A stretch of DNA of 60,021 nt from Loigolactobacillus rennini DSM 20253 (GTDB taxonomy: Bacteria; Bacillota; Bacilli; Lactobacillales; Lactobacillaceae): positions 1-60,021 of the forward strand of contig NZ_AYYI01000032.1 of NCBI RefSeq assembly GCF_001436505.1, read 5' to 3'. Under the pieces are notes generated by a model. The model was not told the origin of the DNA, did no database searches, and was given only the letters and a program-made list of their open reading frames with translations. This document shows positions 1 through 8,221 of this stretch, piece by piece. The position numbers were made by a program, and so were the translations under genes. How positions within the stretch are numbered: position 1 is the stretch's first letter; the number at the start of each line of letters is the position of its first letter.

Positions 1-70
1 GTAGCAGTCACACCCCTTCCTGAACCACGGTTTTCATAGAACTTTTGACGTTACCATTTTTAAAGCCACA

Positions 71-580
71 TTATTTTAACTTATCGTGTGGGTACCGATG
101 GACCCGTTCGAGGCCAACAAAATTTTGTTGTCGTAAGGCTTCATAGATCACAATGGCCACAGAATTCGATAAATTCAGCGCCCGAACATTATCTGACATC
201 GGCATCCGTAACGCTTTTTCCGGATTTGCGCGCATAAATTTTTCTGGCAATCCCGTCGTTTCCTTGCCAAATAGAAAATAATGATCAGTAGTAGTATCTG
301 TATAATCAATATCACTATAGGTTTTTGTTGCAAATTTACTGATTAAATATAGATGCGCTTCTCGGGGTAACGACTGGATAAAAGCCGTTAAGCTTTCGTG
401 ATAAGTGATGTTCACTTTATTCCAGTAATCAAGGCCAGCCCGTTTCATATGTTTATCATCAGTTGAAAATCCCAATGGTTCAATCAAATGTAAATGAGCG
501 TTAGTTGCCGCACAAGTACGCGCAATGTTACCAGTATTTGCTGGCATTAAGGGTTCATATAATGCAATGTGATTAGTCAA
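71..580 (-). CDS. trmL: tRNA (cytidine/uridine-34 2'-O)-methyltransferase TrmL
   Basis: A SPOUT-class methyltransferase of 169 residues, the usual TrmL length, predicted to methylate the 2'-OH of the wobble base in certain leucine tRNAs using S-adenosylmethionine. Visible family motifs are NTGNIAR (residues 15-21), FGKETTGLP (104-112) and LNLSNSVAI (135-143), the last two forming the knotted cofactor site. The start is a TTG at 578-580, chosen because AAGGAAG lies 8 bases upstream and there is no in-frame ATG nearby. It is the leftmost gene; the 70 bases beyond its stop hold no gene I can call. The assignment is firm at family level; the exact tRNA target is inferred. Confidence 0.93.
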   Translation of the reverse strand: MTNHIALYEPLMPANTGNIARTCAATNAHLHLIEPLGFSTDDKHMKRAGLDYWNKVNITYHESLTAFIQSLPREAHLYLISKFATKTYSDIDYTDTTTDHYFLFGKETTGLPEKFMRANPEKALRMPMSDNVRALNLSNSVAIVIYEALRQQNFVGLERVHRYPHDKLK

Positions 581-747
581 TTTCGTTACTTCCTTAAAGT
601 ATAATCAAATTTATAAGCTCTATTATAACGATAACCCAAGCTGATTAGCAAACTTCACCGCATTATTTTTATTTAAATAGCACCGTAGATTAAACACCAT
701 TTAACGTTAATCAATGCCAAGTTTAGGTAGCAGCAATGACTCCCCAC

Positions 748-1851
748 TTATTTTAAAAGAAACAGGCTGCTAAAAATAATTAATACAGCCAATAACACGA
801 CATTAATCACTGAAAATAGTTTTAAAAAACGGCCAGCTTGCGGATGCGGCGCCAATTTCAAATATTGCTTAAAGGCTAACAAATTGGCTAACGATGCGAG
901 TAAAGTTCCTAGCCCACCGATATTCACCCCTAAATATAAAGGCATGACCTGAGAGGTAAATTGTGCTAATAGCATCACAGCAGGAACATTGCTAAGCACT
1001 TGGCTAACTAAAATGCCACTTAAAAAAACACCGCTTTTTGTCTGTGTTAACGGCGTTAAAATTTCTACTAAAAAAGGTAATCGACTCAAAATACCAGTCA
1101 CAATAAAGAAACAGAAAAAAGTGGCTAATAGCCCGTAATCAACTTGATACAACTGTTGTCGATTTAATATTAACGCTGCTAAAATAACGGCAATCACACC
1201 CCAAATTGGCGCCAAAAAATTATTGACGACAACCAACACGATTATTGCCACCGGTACCAGTACCCACAACCATTGCCAACATGGCAACTGGATTTGATGC
1301 GGTTGATAATGTAATGGTGCTTTAGAGAAACAGCAACAGCTTAACCACAATAAACCACCGCTAGCTAATGCCAACGGCCAAGCCATCAGCAATAATTGCT
1401 GCAAACTCAATTGATAGTGATTGAATAAATAAAGATTTTGCGGGTTACCAAATGGCGTTACACTACTACCTAAATTAGCAGCAACACACAACAAACTGAT
1501 TGCTAGTAGCAAATTAAAAGTTACTTTTTTATTAATTTTTAAAATTAACGGCACACAAGTCAAAATGACAACGTCATTAGTCAGTATCATCGCGCCAAAA
1601 AAGCTTAATGTCATTAGCCAACGCATTAACTGCCGTTGTGTCCGGCTGCGCATAACCAGCCTTTGCGCTAAATAATGGATAAACTGACCACTTTCAAAAA
1701 GTTTAAGTAAAAGCAACAAACTAAATAAATTTAACAAAACTGGCCAATTAACATCTGCTAAGTGCGGCGGCCCAACTAGCATTAATGGTAACGTAATGCC
1801 CAATGTGACCAATAAAATTTTATCTTGTTTAAGGTAATTGATCAGTCTCAT
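748..1851 (-). CDS. SLC13/ArsB-type (ion transporter superfamily) permease
   Basis: An integral membrane protein of 367 residues, almost wholly made of hydrophobic segments (about ten). Two diagnostic stretches are seen: TNDVVIL near residue 91 and SSVTPFGNPQN at 129-139, with a second half-site QVLSNVPAVML near 285. The TP.GNPQN motif is typical of the ion transporter superfamily (ArsB, NhaD, citrate and dicarboxylate carriers). The substrate cannot be told from sequence; there is no arsenic operon or citrate gene beside it. At 367 residues it is shorter than typical ArsB or CitM (about 430), but the start with GGGAGCC ahead of ATG looks genuine. Same strand as trmL with a 167-base gap. Confidence 0.7.
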   Translation of the reverse strand: MRLINYLKQDKILLVTLGITLPLMLVGPPHLADVNWPVLLNLFSLLLLLKLFESGQFIHYLAQRLVMRSRTQRQLMRWLMTLSFFGAMILTNDVVILTCVPLILKINKKVTFNLLLAISLLCVAANLGSSVTPFGNPQNLYLFNHYQLSLQQLLLMAWPLALASGGLLWLSCCCFSKAPLHYQPHQIQLPCWQWLWVLVPVAIIVLVVVNNFLAPIWGVIAVILAALILNRQQLYQVDYGLLATFFCFFIVTGILSRLPFLVEILTPLTQTKSGVFLSGILVSQVLSNVPAVMLLAQFTSQVMPLYLGVNIGGLGTLLASLANLLAFKQYLKLAPHPQAGRFLKLFSVINVVLLAVLIIFSSLFLLK

Positions 1852-1972
1852 CCACTGGCTCCCATTGATTTTTCGTTTAGTTTAGCGGAAGCTTAGCAGC
1901 AAAAACCAGAAATATGCATCCTAAAAAATGAACTTATTCCCACCTTCTGTCAAAAGTCGTGACAATCTGCTT

Positions 1973-2012
1973 AAAAATAGAGCAACTTACGTCAGTAAGC
2001 TGCCCTATTTTT
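1973..2012 (-). terminator. Terminator after the ROK kinase gene
   Basis: An 18-bp stem with two A-C mismatches (1973-1990 pairing with 1995-2012), a GTCA loop, and a run of U on the minus-strand RNA. It lies 33 bases past the ROK stop codon and closes the beta-glucoside operon. Confidence 0.8.
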
Positions 2013-2045
2013 ACTATGACATCAAAACACATTCATTAACTGCAC

Positions 2046-2909
2046 TTATTCTGCGTTCACTAACTTTTTAGCCAAATACAAGCCACCAATAATACCGGCT
2101 TGATCACCTAATCCAACAGGAACAATGTATTGATCAAGCGGTGGTAAACTAACGTAGTGATTCATTTTAGCTGTAAGCTGTTTCCGAATTAATGGGAAAA
2201 GCTGTTTTTGATGCATCACGCCACCACCAAAAATAATCCGCTCCGGTACAAACATTAACGTAATATTATGACACAATTGTGCTAAATAATCTGCCTCCAA
2301 TTGCCATAACGGATTATCTGCCGGTATTTGAGCAGCTTTTTTATGGCACCGTTGCTCAATAGCTGGTCCAGATGCCAATCCTTCAGCACAACCTTGGTGG
2401 TACGGACAGCTACCAGAAAAATGATCTGATGGCTGTTGCTGCAACAAAACGTGCCCCACTTCTGTATGTGACAACCCATAGTAAAACTTCTTTGCCACAA
2501 TAACACCTGCACCAATCCCTGTCCCTATGGTTAAATAAACGACATTGGACAATCCTTGGGCAGCGCCAGCTTGTAATTCACCGTACGCTGCAATATTGAC
2601 ATCAGTAGTCCAATAACACGGTACTTGTAACTGAGCCTTCAAAACACCTAAAAAATCAAAATTTTGCCAAGCTAATTTAGGTGTGTTCAAAATATGACCA
2701 AAATCCGCTTGCCCTGCTTTGACTCCAATTGGACCAAAAGAACCAATGCCAATTGCAGTTACCGGGTAACGCTTAAAAAATGCGATTACTTTTTGTAAAG
2801 TTTCAGCAGGCGTGGTCGTTGCAAACTTCACTGTATCCACAATGTTGATTTGTTCATCGCTGACAGCACAAACAAACTTTGTACCGCCTGCTTCTATGGC
2901 ACCTAGCAT
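2046..2909 (-). CDS. ROK-family sugar kinase, fructokinase type
   Basis: A 287-residue ROK kinase that should phosphorylate a free hexose, probably fructose or mannose, at C6 with ATP. The N-terminal ATP site AIEAGGTKF (4-12), the central GTGIGAG segment, and the zinc-binding stretch with His and three Cys (GHVLL...CPYHQGC, about 150-180) followed by GLASGPA are all present; this zinc motif is typical of the ScrK/GmuE fructokinase group. It is the last gene of the operon that starts with the GH1 gene at 6914. The same gene set, with the kinase after the GntR regulator, is found in the Bacillus subtilis gmu (glucomannan) operon. The exact sugar is inferred. Confidence 0.85.
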   Translation of the reverse strand: MLGAIEAGGTKFVCAVSDEQINIVDTVKFATTTPAETLQKVIAFFKRYPVTAIGIGSFGPIGVKAGQADFGHILNTPKLAWQNFDFLGVLKAQLQVPCYWTTDVNIAAYGELQAGAAQGLSNVVYLTIGTGIGAGVIVAKKFYYGLSHTEVGHVLLQQQPSDHFSGSCPYHQGCAEGLASGPAIEQRCHKKAAQIPADNPLWQLEADYLAQLCHNITLMFVPERIIFGGGVMHQKQLFPLIRKQLTAKMNHYVSLPPLDQYIVPVGLGDQAGIIGGLYLAKKLVNAE

Positions 2910-2931
2910 CTAATAATCTCCCCCAATTAAA

Positions 2932-3660
2932 TTACTCATTAATATCTAAGATTGTATATGAGCGTTTATTAAACAGATTACGGCTAGTTGAATATTCAAT
3001 GTTTTCACCCGTATTTAACCACACAATCTGTTCAACTTCTAAGATAGGCTCATTATGTGCCGCTTGTAAATACTTAATGTCATTTTTAGTGGGTAATGCT
3101 GCATGAATTTTACGATAAGCACCGCCAAACTTTAAATGTAAGCTTTGGTGGATGTAGTCATAAATTGATTTTTTCAGAATAGCTTGCGATAGATTTGGCA
3201 CTAAGGTAACTGGCATAAATGTATGCTCTAAAATGAAGGGAGACCCTTCTAAACGCCGTAAACGCAGAATCTCATAAACTGGTTCATTAGCATCCAAATG
3301 CAATTTTTCTTGAATGTCTGCAGTGGGAAAAGTGACATCAAATTGAATCACATCACTAGAAACCCGTTTAGCCCCTTGTTGCTTAGTTAAACCATTAAAC
3401 GCATCTGCAGGTGAATCATTCGCTGCTTTTAAGGGAATATTGCCTAAAACATAAGTACCCAAACCTGAGCGTTTATAAATTAAACCTTCCCGGGCTAAAC
3501 CATCCAGCGCTTTTTTCACCGTCATACGGCTAACCTTAAACTCTTTGGCCAATGCGTTTTGATCAGGAATCAAGGTTTTCGCCGGATAAACTTGTTTTAT
3601 AATTCGCTGACGAATTTCATCTGCAACCAACTGATATTTTGCCTTGGGCAAGGAAATCAT
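2932..3660 (-). CDS. GntR-family regulator with UTRA effector domain
   Basis: A 242-residue repressor with an N-terminal winged helix (about residues 8-70, including SRMTVKKALDGLAREGLIYKRSGLGTYV-like spacing) and a C-terminal UTRA ligand domain (about 90-240). The likely ligand is a phosphorylated sugar from the PTS operon in which it lies, as in GmuR. The ATG at 3658-3660 sits immediately after the GTGAG of its ribosome binding site, so the TTG three codons on (3651) is an equally possible start with better spacing. The ribosome binding site is one arm of a perfect 10-bp inverted repeat (see the repeat at 3661-3741). Confidence 0.88.
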   Translation of the reverse strand: MISLPKAKYQLVADEIRQRIIKQVYPAKTLIPDQNALAKEFKVSRMTVKKALDGLAREGLIYKRSGLGTYVLGNIPLKAANDSPADAFNGLTKQQGAKRVSSDVIQFDVTFPTADIQEKLHLDANEPVYEILRLRRLEGSPFILEHTFMPVTLVPNLSQAILKKSIYDYIHQSLHLKFGGAYRKIHAALPTKNDIKYLQAAHNEPILEVEQIVWLNTGENIEYSTSRNLFNKRSYTILDINE

Positions 3661-3741
3661 CTCACTTTAATTGTGTATTTATCGATCACGTTTTAATGTT
3701 TTCAGCCCGTAATCCAGATTATACCCCACCGTTAAAGTGAG
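3661..3741 (-). repeat. Inverted repeat spanning the EIIB-GntR gap, one arm on the GntR ribosome binding site
   Basis: CTCACTTTAA at 3661-3670 is the exact reverse complement of TTAAAGTGAG at 3732-3741. In the minus-strand transcript the second arm contains the AAGTGAG that serves the GntR start. A TATAAT at 3716-3721 (minus strand) lies between the arms. The repeat is plain in the sequence; an RNA switch or a pair of operators are both inferences. Confidence 0.6.
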
Positions 3742-3749
3742 TACTTAAC

Positions 3750-4070
3750 TCAATCTGCCAGCAATTTTTCGGCTGCTTGTAAGACGTGTTCACCATTCAT
3801 CATACCATAATCTTGCATGTTGATAATGGCTAATGGAATCCCAGCTTGATCCGTTTTTTTCTTTACGTCAGCCTCCATATAGCGGACTTGCGGTCCTAGC
3901 AATAATACATCTGGATGCGCAGTTGCTAGTTGATTGTCAATATCAGATGAAGCTGTGGCAAAAATTTTATAATCCTTACCTGCTTTTTCCGCTGCTTTTT
4001 GCATTTTAGTCACCAATAACGACGTAGACATTCCTGCTGAGCAAGCTAACATAATTGTTTTTTCAGCCAT
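3750..4070 (-). CDS. celA: PTS lactose/cellobiose-family EIIB
   Basis: A 106-residue cytoplasmic phosphocarrier that accepts phosphate from EIIA and passes it to the incoming beta-glucoside on EIIC. The phosphorylated cysteine is Cys10 in the loop ACSAGMSTSLL, and the C-terminal GPQVRYM and MQDYGMMNGE motifs are typical. GAGGG precedes the ATG. It lies between EIIC (19-base gap) and the GntR gene. A close paralogue is encoded at 43191-43514; the two share most of the first 27 residues, suggesting that one EIIA could serve both. Confidence 0.93.
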   Translation of the reverse strand: MAEKTIMLACSAGMSTSLLVTKMQKAAEKAGKDYKIFATASSDIDNQLATAHPDVLLLGPQVRYMEADVKKKTDQAGIPLAIINMQDYGMMNGEHVLQAAEKLLAD

Positions 4071-4089
4071 TTTAATTTCCCTCTTTCAG

Positions 4090-5532
4090 TTAAGCTTCAC
4101 TAGTTTCTTGTGCTGCTTTTTCTTGTTCTTGGTTATATAAATATTGATCATATTTTTTTGCAAACGGAAAATATACCGCTGTTGAAATCAATAAAGTTAC
4201 CGCTTGCCAAAGTGCCATCTTCCAGCCACCAATAAAGAAACCGGAAACAATTGCTGGCGTTGTCCAAGGTGCAGCAACACCATTTAGTGGTGGCACGATA
4301 CCAAACGCAATCACTGCGTAAGTAGACAAAGCGACGATAACCGGCGTTAAGAAAAACGGTAATGCTAAGAATGGATTCATCACTAACGGCAGACCAAATA
4401 AGAACGGTTCATTGATATTAAAAATTGCAGGTACTAATTCAACTTTACCAATCGACTTAAATTGGACTGATTTTGCTGCAAACAACGTGAAAATAACTAA
4501 ACCAATAGTAATACCAGAGCCCGTTAAATTAATAAAATTATTATAAAATTCATTGGTGACGATGTGTGCACCGTTAGCAAGGCTCAATTGACCAGCATGG
4601 TAAAGTGCAGCATTATCAGCAGTATTAGGAATTAAAAGTCCACTGGTAATAGCGCCCATAATTAATCCACCATGGACACCGAAGAACCAGAAAAAAGAAA
4701 CTAAAAACGCAATAATCAATGCTCCACCTAATGAATCGGATAATCCTTGTAGCGGTGTTTGCAAAATTTTATAAATTAATTGCAACATATCAGTATTTAA
4801 GAAGAACTTAAAACCTGCATAAAGTAACATGGATGCTGTTAAAATCACACCAGCTGGGATCATCGCTGAAAACTGGTTAGCTACATTGGCCGGTACTTGT
4901 TCAGGCAAAGTGATTTTCCAGCCTGCCCGCATCATGGCAGAATAGGCCCAGCCAACAAGTAAGCCGATTAAAATGGCCGCAATCATACCCTGCCCACCTA
5001 ACCAGGTAACGTTAATGACACCAGTTACCGGTGATGTGAGAAAATTTTGGATCGTGTCTGGCAGTTTATCGATATTGGCAGATAATCGAGTCCCTGTCAT
5101 GACAACATTACCCGCGCTATTTGTAATTCCAGTACCCGCTTTTCCCATGGCAGCTACTAATGGATTATCAATCTGTAAAAATTGCAATAACATAAAAACA
5201 GATAAGGAAGTCAATCCTGCTGGTAAAGCTTCGTAATTTTCATTACGCACGTAAACATAAGCAATACCAACCGCTGCCCAAATCGCAATGAGTCCAAAAG
5301 TTGTCGTGTAAGCCTGCGTAAAAACGTCTGCCCAACCGGAAGCTTTAATCGCTGCTGCAACCGCTGGTATTGGTACATTTGATAAAATCAAAAAAACTGA
5401 CCCGATAATAATAAAAGGTAATGCATAAACCATTCCGTCTTTTAAAGCAACTACTGCCTTAGTATTGACAAATTTCATAATCGGTGGCAACACTTTTTGA
5501 TTAACCCACTGACTAAAAGTGCCTTTTTCCAT
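4090..5532 (-). CDS. celB: PTS lactose/cellobiose-family EIIC permease
   Basis: A 480-residue EIIC with about ten membrane segments, starting with the amphipathic helix and VALKDGMVYALPFIIIGSVFL typical of this family (glycine-rich IGSV loop) and holding the late INEPFLFGLP sugar-binding loop. It moves a beta-linked disaccharide across the membrane with phosphorylation by EIIB. It is about 40 residues longer than the EIIC at 38904-40229, mostly from extra sequence around residues 130-180. Its ATG overlaps the GH1 stop in a TAATG junction, so the two are translationally coupled. It ends in a charged, Glu-rich tail. Confidence 0.93.
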   Translation of the reverse strand: MEKGTFSQWVNQKVLPPIMKFVNTKAVVALKDGMVYALPFIIIGSVFLILSNVPIPAVAAAIKASGWADVFTQAYTTTFGLIAIWAAVGIAYVYVRNENYEALPAGLTSLSVFMLLQFLQIDNPLVAAMGKAGTGITNSAGNVVMTGTRLSANIDKLPDTIQNFLTSPVTGVINVTWLGGQGMIAAILIGLLVGWAYSAMMRAGWKITLPEQVPANVANQFSAMIPAGVILTASMLLYAGFKFFLNTDMLQLIYKILQTPLQGLSDSLGGALIIAFLVSFFWFFGVHGGLIMGAITSGLLIPNTADNAALYHAGQLSLANGAHIVTNEFYNNFINLTGSGITIGLVIFTLFAAKSVQFKSIGKVELVPAIFNINEPFLFGLPLVMNPFLALPFFLTPVIVALSTYAVIAFGIVPPLNGVAAPWTTPAIVSGFFIGGWKMALWQAVTLLISTAVYFPFAKKYDQYLYNQEQEKAAQETSEA

Positions 5533-6914
5533 TACAAGTCATCTCCGTTTTTTGCTAAAACTGATTGTAACCAATAAAAAGATTTTTTCGGAACCCGTTT
5601 TAAATCTTTAAGTTCCTGATTAGTTCGATTAACATAAACCACACCGTAACGCTTAGCCATATTTCCTTGAGAACTAGGGATATCAATCAGTCCCCAGCCT
5701 AAATAGCCCAGTATTTTAGCACCATCTTTAAACATGGCATCCTTTAGAGCCTGAATGTGCTGTTTAAGATAAGCAATACGCCGATCGTCTTGAATCAACG
5801 TTTGTCCATCCCAGTTTTCCCGTAGTCCAATCCCATTTTCAATTGGAAAAACTGGTAATTGATAACGATTATAAAGATCGGTTAGCGCATAGCGGAAACC
5901 TAAAGGATCAATCGACCAATTCCAAGCTGTCTGTTCTAAAAAGCGATTGGCTTCATTACCATAAACTAAATAATCATTTGGTGCTGTTCCTACTGGAATC
6001 TTATCGGCATTTAAAGTATCTGAGCGATAATAACTAAATGCCAAAAAGTCTGTTTTTATCTGGGCTAAAACCGCTTGATCTTCTGGTAAGATATCCGTCT
6101 GAATACCTTGTTGTTGAATATAATGCCAAACTTCCGGCGAATAACGCCCAGTTGTCAATAATTGATTTAAATTCTGATTCAAAAATTCATCCGCTTGACA
6201 CGCATAAAAAACGTCATTAGGCTTAGCTGTTGCTGGGTAAGTTGGTGTGTAAGCCAGCATGCCGCCAATCTTTAAATTTGGATAGTTTTTGTGAATAAAA
6301 CTGGAGACTCGCGCATGTGCCAACATGGTATGGTGAAAAATTGTGTAGATATCAGCTAAACTGCGATCGCCTTTTAAATAACCTGAGATGGTAAATGCTT
6401 GATTGGTAAAGTACAGATTATGCTCATTAAAAGTCAACCAATAAGGTACCCGGTCAGCAAAATGAGTGATCATCTTCTCTGCAAAGCGAACAAACGCATC
6501 CACTGTCCGGCGCGACATAAAACCGTTTTCTTTTTTGGCCAAAGCTAACGGCATATCAAAATGATAAAGACAAACCATCGGTGTAATGCCACGTTGCAGC
6601 ATTGCATTGATCAGCCGATCATAAAAAGCAATTCCTTCAGAATTAAAAGCACCGTCTCCTTCTGGATTTACCCGGGACCAAGAGATTTGGATCCGGTACA
6701 TATTCATGTGCAACTGCTGCATTAAATCTAAATCTTCTTCATAGCGATGATAATCATCAATTGCATCTTGCCAAATACTAGATTCACCTGGTTTTTGGGC
6801 GACATCATACACGGAACGTCCCTTGCCATCTAGGTTCCAGGCACCTTCTGTCTGCATGCTTGAAACTGAATTCCCCCAAAAGAAATCTTGCGGCATTTTT
6901 CGTTGAATAGACAT
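5532..6914 (-). CDS. 6-phospho-beta-glucosidase, glycoside hydrolase family 1
   Basis: A GH1 enzyme of 460 residues, expected to cut 6-phospho-beta-glucosides (or 6-phospho-mannosyl-glucose) after PTS uptake, in the cytoplasm. The acid/base glutamate is in TFNEHN (Glu164) and the nucleophile in PIENGIG (Glu359). TFNEHN is less usual than the common TFNEIN or TFNEPN, which may mark a substrate preference. The start at ATG 6912-6914 has GGAGG six bases upstream; five extra upstream codons are open but lack this spacing. First gene of the operon GH1-EIIC-EIIB-GntR-ROK. Confidence 0.92.
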   Translation of the reverse strand: MSIQRKMPQDFFWGNSVSSMQTEGAWNLDGKGRSVYDVAQKPGESSIWQDAIDDYHRYEEDLDLMQQLHMNMYRIQISWSRVNPEGDGAFNSEGIAFYDRLINAMLQRGITPMVCLYHFDMPLALAKKENGFMSRRTVDAFVRFAEKMITHFADRVPYWLTFNEHNLYFTNQAFTISGYLKGDRSLADIYTIFHHTMLAHARVSSFIHKNYPNLKIGGMLAYTPTYPATAKPNDVFYACQADEFLNQNLNQLLTTGRYSPEVWHYIQQQGIQTDILPEDQAVLAQIKTDFLAFSYYRSDTLNADKIPVGTAPNDYLVYGNEANRFLEQTAWNWSIDPLGFRYALTDLYNRYQLPVFPIENGIGLRENWDGQTLIQDDRRIAYLKQHIQALKDAMFKDGAKILGYLGWGLIDIPSSQGNMAKRYGVVYVNRTNQELKDLKRVPKKSFYWLQSVLAKNGDDL

Positions 6915-6965
6915 GACAAACCTCCACAATGTAATTTAAGAAAGCGCAATCTCATTTACAAAATA

Positions 6966-6994
6966 AGTATAGTCTTTTACATATAAAACATCAA
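6966..6994 (-). promoter_or_regulatory. Promoter of the first beta-glucoside operon
   Basis: TTGATG (6989-6994), a 17-bp spacer and TATACT (6966-6971) on the minus strand. The spacer is itself an imperfect palindrome (TTTTACATATAAAA, 6975-6988), and AAGTAT/ATACTT arms lie just outside the two hexamers, making this a likely operator for the operon's GntR protein. No good catabolite-response (cre) element was found here. Confidence 0.6.
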
Positions 6995-7040
6995 TACTTT
7001 TATCAAAAATTGCATTCTTTATTCAAAAAGGTAGTCGTAA

Positions 7041-7079
7041 AAAAACGCTGTTGTAAGCTAATTGCTTACAACAGCGTTT
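7041..7079 (-). terminator. Terminator of the oxidoreductase gene
   Basis: A perfect 16-bp stem (7043-7058 with 7064-7079), loop TAATT, followed on the minus-strand RNA by a U run from 7045 downward. It sits 18 bases past the stop of the gene at 7098. Confidence 0.92.
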
Positions 7080-7097
7080 CTAACAATCACATCAAGA

Positions 7098-8075
7098 TTA
7101 AAAGTCAATTTCAGCTGCATCTGGTACCAATACAATCTTTTCTTTTACACCCCCAGCAGCTAAGCGCCGGTGAGCTGTTGCTGCATATGGGAATGCATTA
7201 ATCGCTAATTTATCTTCTAACAAGAGACCTTGCGAAAACGCATAATTTACAATTTTAGCAGCTTGTTGTAATTGTGGTAACGTTGCATGACTAATTACAA
7301 AACCCAAAATTTTTTTATCGTTAATGTAAAAATCACTGACTTTAAAAGTTGCCTGATCTGTTGCAGGAGCTGTGATCAACGCAAGTCGTCCCTGCTGCTT
7401 AAGACAGGCTAAATTGGCCTGTAATGGCACTTTACCTGAAGTATCAACAATTTGATCCACTTGGCCATCAGCAGGTACATAAGGTTGGTGGTAATCGTGT
7501 AACGTTGTTGCCCCCAATGCTTCTAATGAAGCAAAATCAGCAGGATCGGCAGTGGCGGTCACTTGTACGCCCATTAAAGCCGCCAATTGCACTAATTTAC
7601 GGCCAACATGACCGGCTCCCCCTTCAACTAGAAGCTGGTCGCCAGAACTAGCATTTAAAACATCTGTCAATAAAATTGCGGCTGTCGCAGCCGAATGCAC
7701 AGCAGCCACTACTTTTAGTGGGTGACAGCCTGCCGGAATTTTAAATAACCTAGGTTCCGGGATTGCAGCATATTCACTAGTTACACCTTGACGCCCTGCA
7801 TAACCCATACTGTTAGTCCAGACCAAATCACCCACTTGAAAGTTGCTGACTGCTGGGCCACATTGGATCACAGTGCCAACGGCGTCACGTCCGATAATAA
7901 ATGGGTAAGTTAATTTAGTCTGAAAGCCACCTGAACGAACGAAACGGTCAACATGATTGACAGCTACTCCTTTAATTTTCACTAAAACATCATGGGAAGC
8001 AACGTAAGGTAATGGTAATTGACCGATTTGAATAACATCAGGCGCACCGGTTTGTTTAATATAAGCAGCTTGCAT
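7098..8075 (-). CDS. NADPH:quinone reductase-like zinc-independent alcohol dehydrogenase
   Basis: A 325-residue medium-chain dehydrogenase/reductase. The N-terminal GroES-like fold has GRDAVGTV near residue 62, and the Rossmann segment reads VEGGAGHVGRKLVQLA near 150, the NADPH-binding pattern of the quinone oxidoreductase branch. The cysteine and histidine ligands of zinc alcohol dehydrogenases are not seen. It probably reduces quinones or alpha,beta-unsaturated carbonyls. It is transcribed away from a nitroreductase gene across a 146-base region with a perfect palindrome, suggesting joint response to electrophile stress. The ATG has GGAGAAT ahead. The true substrate is unknown. Confidence 0.82.
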   Translation of the reverse strand: MQAAYIKQTGAPDVIQIGQLPLPYVASHDVLVKIKGVAVNHVDRFVRSGGFQTKLTYPFIIGRDAVGTVIQCGPAVSNFQVGDLVWTNSMGYAGRQGVTSEYAAIPEPRLFKIPAGCHPLKVVAAVHSAATAAILLTDVLNASSGDQLLVEGGAGHVGRKLVQLAALMGVQVTATADPADFASLEALGATTLHDYHQPYVPADGQVDQIVDTSGKVPLQANLACLKQQGRLALITAPATDQATFKVSDFYINDKKILGFVISHATLPQLQQAAKIVNYAFSQGLLLEDKLAINAFPYAATAHRRLAAGGVKEKIVLVPDAAEIDF

Positions 8076-8168
8076 TTCAATTCTCCTTATTAAAAGTCAT
8101 TATCCGTTAATTACAGTTTAACCTGTTCCTGCCTGCAGTGCGAGTCAAAAAAGTTAAATTTAAAACGA

Positions 8169-8184
8169 TTTAGTATATACTAAA
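8169..8184. promoter_or_regulatory. Perfect palindrome in the divergent oxidoreductase/nitroreductase region
   Basis: TTTAGTATATACTAAA, 16 bp, exactly self-complementary, with a half-site TTTAGTA repeated at 8198-8204. It lies 38 bases before the nitroreductase start. TACT/AGTA half-sites are known for YodB-like MarR/DUF24 quinone-sensing repressors in Bacillus; the assignment here is inference. Confidence 0.55.
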
Positions 8185-8221
8185 GATAGTTGTGTAGTTT
8201 AGTAGAAAGGAAGTTTTTTTG

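Noticed and set aside
1-70. Possible gene end or ribosome binding site (AGGAAGGGGTG on the minus strand) at the left edge
   Set aside because: Too little sequence to decide; the short frame that is visible stops at once.
6935-6955. cre-like GATTGCGCTTTCTT near the first GH1 gene
   Set aside because: It misses the catabolite-site consensus at three or more fixed positions.
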